The translations under genes were made by a program, and so were the position numbers. The notes under the pieces are model-generated. The model was not told the DNA's origin. It worked only from the letters and a program-made list of their open reading frames with translations, and made no database searches. This document shows positions 6,265 through 6,478 of a stretch of 6,478 bases of DNA, one piece after another (the first letter of the stretch is position 1; every line of letters begins with the position of its first letter). The stretch lies in contig JAIXPR010000040.1 of assembly GCA_027486155.1 (NCBI GenBank), forward strand, positions 1 through 6,478, read 5' to 3'. This DNA is from Pseudomonadota bacterium (GTDB lineage: Bacteria; Bdellovibrionota_C; UBA2361; OMII01).

Positions 6265-6307
6265 GGTGGCTAAACACAAAATACCATGTGTTGTTGAGTA
6301 CTTTCAT
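6257..6307 (-). CDS. Leader peptide MKVLNNTWYFVFSHRP (aromatic attenuator)
   Basis: This 16-codon frame (ATG 6307-6305, TAA 6259-6257) encodes MKVLNNTWYFVFSHRP. Codons 8-10 are Trp, Tyr, Phe, followed by Val and a second Phe. One codon of each aromatic amino acid in a row, in a 16-residue peptide just before an aromatic operon, is the mark of an attenuation leader peptide. Scarce charged tRNA at codons 8-12 would stall a ribosome before it covers GGGCAGAG, letting the antiterminator form. A ribosome reaching the stop codon would cover that segment and allow termination. Leu at codon 4 and Val at codons 3 and 11 might add branched-chain input, relevant to ilvE. No Shine-Dalgarno is visible, and the predicted transcription start falls on the A of the ATG, so translation may be leaderless. 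An in-frame TTG at 6328 is a less likely start. The function is inferred from position, content and RNA folding. Confidence 0.82.
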   Translation of the reverse strand: MKVLNNTWYFVFSHRP

Positions 6308-6313
6308 ACGGAG

Positions 6314-6342
6314 AGTGTACGCCCGCAAGGGGGGGAGATCAA
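6314..6342 (-). promoter_or_regulatory. Sigma70-like promoter of the ilvE-aro operon
   Basis: The minus strand has TTGATC (6342-6337), a 17-nt spacer and TACACT (6319-6314). Each hexamer matches consensus at four of six positions, and the spacing is optimal. The predicted start, seven bases past the -10, is position 6307, exactly the first base of the leader-peptide ATG. A TGGTATTTT extended -10-like element inside the leader peptide would start RNA within or past the WYF codons and is therefore disfavoured. Confidence 0.5.
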
Positions 6343-6361
6343 GGGTAAGTTGGGGGGAGGG
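6329..6361 (+). other. G-quadruplex-type motif overlapping the promoter
   Basis: Plus-strand G-runs of 7, 3, 6 and 3 are separated by AGATCAA, TAAGTT and A, which fits the common G3+N1-7 pattern. The motif spans the -35 hexamer and part of the spacer of the operon promoter, on the template strand. Whether it folds is unknown; it may simply be G-rich sequence. Confidence 0.35.
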
Positions 6362-6379
6362 CCTTGGTAGCCCTTACCC
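6343..6379. repeat. Imperfect inverted repeat upstream of the promoter
   Basis: On the plus strand GGGTAA (6343-6348) pairs with TTACCC (6374-6379), and GGGC (6359-6362) pairs with GCCC (6370-6373) around a 7-nt loop, leaving a 10-nt bulge on one side. It lies just upstream of the -35 and could be a regulator site. It is not followed by T's, so it is not an intrinsic terminator. Confidence 0.3.
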
Positions 6380-6406
6380 AGGGAAACGAAGCAAAACCCC
6401 ACGTGA

Positions 6407-6474
6407 TCGTAAACGTGAACGTAAGCGTAACCGGAACAAAAAACCAACTTTTTCGGGTACGTTCACGTTTACGA
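6407..6474. repeat. Perfect 17-bp inverted repeat, 34-nt spacer
   Basis: TCGTAAACGTGAACGTA (6407-6423) is matched exactly by its reverse complement at 6458-6474. Inside the spacer, CCG/CGG (6431-6433 and 6454-6456) and an A-run/T-run (6438-6443 and 6449-6453) could extend the fold. It lies about 65 nt upstream of the operon promoter. It may be the end of the neighbouring transcription unit, a dispersed repeat, or a binding site; the sequence alone does not say which. Confidence 0.7.
6408..6431 (+). repeat. Degenerate hexamer tandem repeat (CGTRAN x4)
   Basis: Four consecutive hexamers read CGTAAA, CGTGAA, CGTAAG, CGTAAC. The first 16 bases also make up most of the left arm of the inverted repeat, and the right arm carries the reverse complement of the same units. 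Similar CGTGAACGT-like intergenic repeats are, from memory, common in some former deltaproteobacterial genomes; this is weak taxonomic evidence. Confidence 0.55.
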
Positions 6475-6478
6475 GCAC

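Noticed and set aside
6272..6290. Extended -10 TGGTATTTT as the operon promoter
   Set aside because: It lies inside the leader frame over the Trp-Tyr-Phe codons, has no good -35, and would produce RNA without the leader start codon.
6146..6307. T-box riboswitch ahead of ilvE
   Set aside because: A terminator before an amino acid operon suggested it, but no T-box consensus (AGGGUGGNACCGCG-like) or specifier stem is visible. The coding leader with WYF codons explains the terminator better.

Overview
The window holds one tightly packed minus-strand operon for aromatic amino acid biosynthesis, read right to left: ilvE, then a three-activity fusion gene (chorismate mutase, prephenate dehydratase with ACT domain, DAHP synthase), then aroB, then aroA. 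Gene junctions are 22 nt, a 1-nt TAATG overlap, and either a 50-nt gap or a 7-nt overlap depending on the aroA start. No mobile element, CRISPR array, rRNA or tRNA is visible. The organism is a bacterium of moderate GC. The CGTRAN-type hexamer repeats at the right edge and a ribosome-dependent attenuator would fit a proteobacterial or former 'deltaproteobacterial' lineage, but this is a weak inference and I do not assign a taxon.

The right-hand 333 nt (6146-6478) is the control region. Reading toward ilvE, it holds a 17-bp perfect inverted repeat built from CGTRAN hexamers, a G-rich stretch, a sigma70-like promoter (TTGATC-17-TACACT), a 16-codon reading frame MKVLNNTWYFVFSHRP, and an intrinsic terminator with nine U's that stops 48 nt before the ilvE start codon. 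The short peptide has Trp-Tyr-Phe-Val-Phe in consecutive positions. The RNA around its stop codon can fold into mutually exclusive antiterminator and terminator structures. This is the layout of classical transcription attenuation, here apparently sensing all three aromatic amino acids (and possibly Val/Leu) at once. It is the most interesting item in the window.

The biosynthetic logic is coherent. The fusion protein supplies the entry step of the shikimate pathway (DAHP synthase) and the two steps from chorismate to phenylpyruvate. AroB makes 3-dehydroquinate, AroA makes EPSP, and IlvE could transaminate phenylpyruvate to Phe as well as serve Val/Leu/Ile. One DAHP synthase feeding Trp, Tyr and Phe would suit a leader that reads all three cognate tRNAs. 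Genes for dehydroquinate dehydratase, shikimate dehydrogenase, shikimate kinase, chorismate synthase and tyrosine synthesis are not in the window.

Left of aroA is a 234-nt gap (429-662). It contains a plus-strand hairpin with a T-tract and a possible extended -10 element upstream of it, so a small RNA or 38-codon frame may lie there. The window ends on the left inside a minus-strand gene for a multi-pass membrane protein of unrecognised family, whose N-terminal 142 codons are present.
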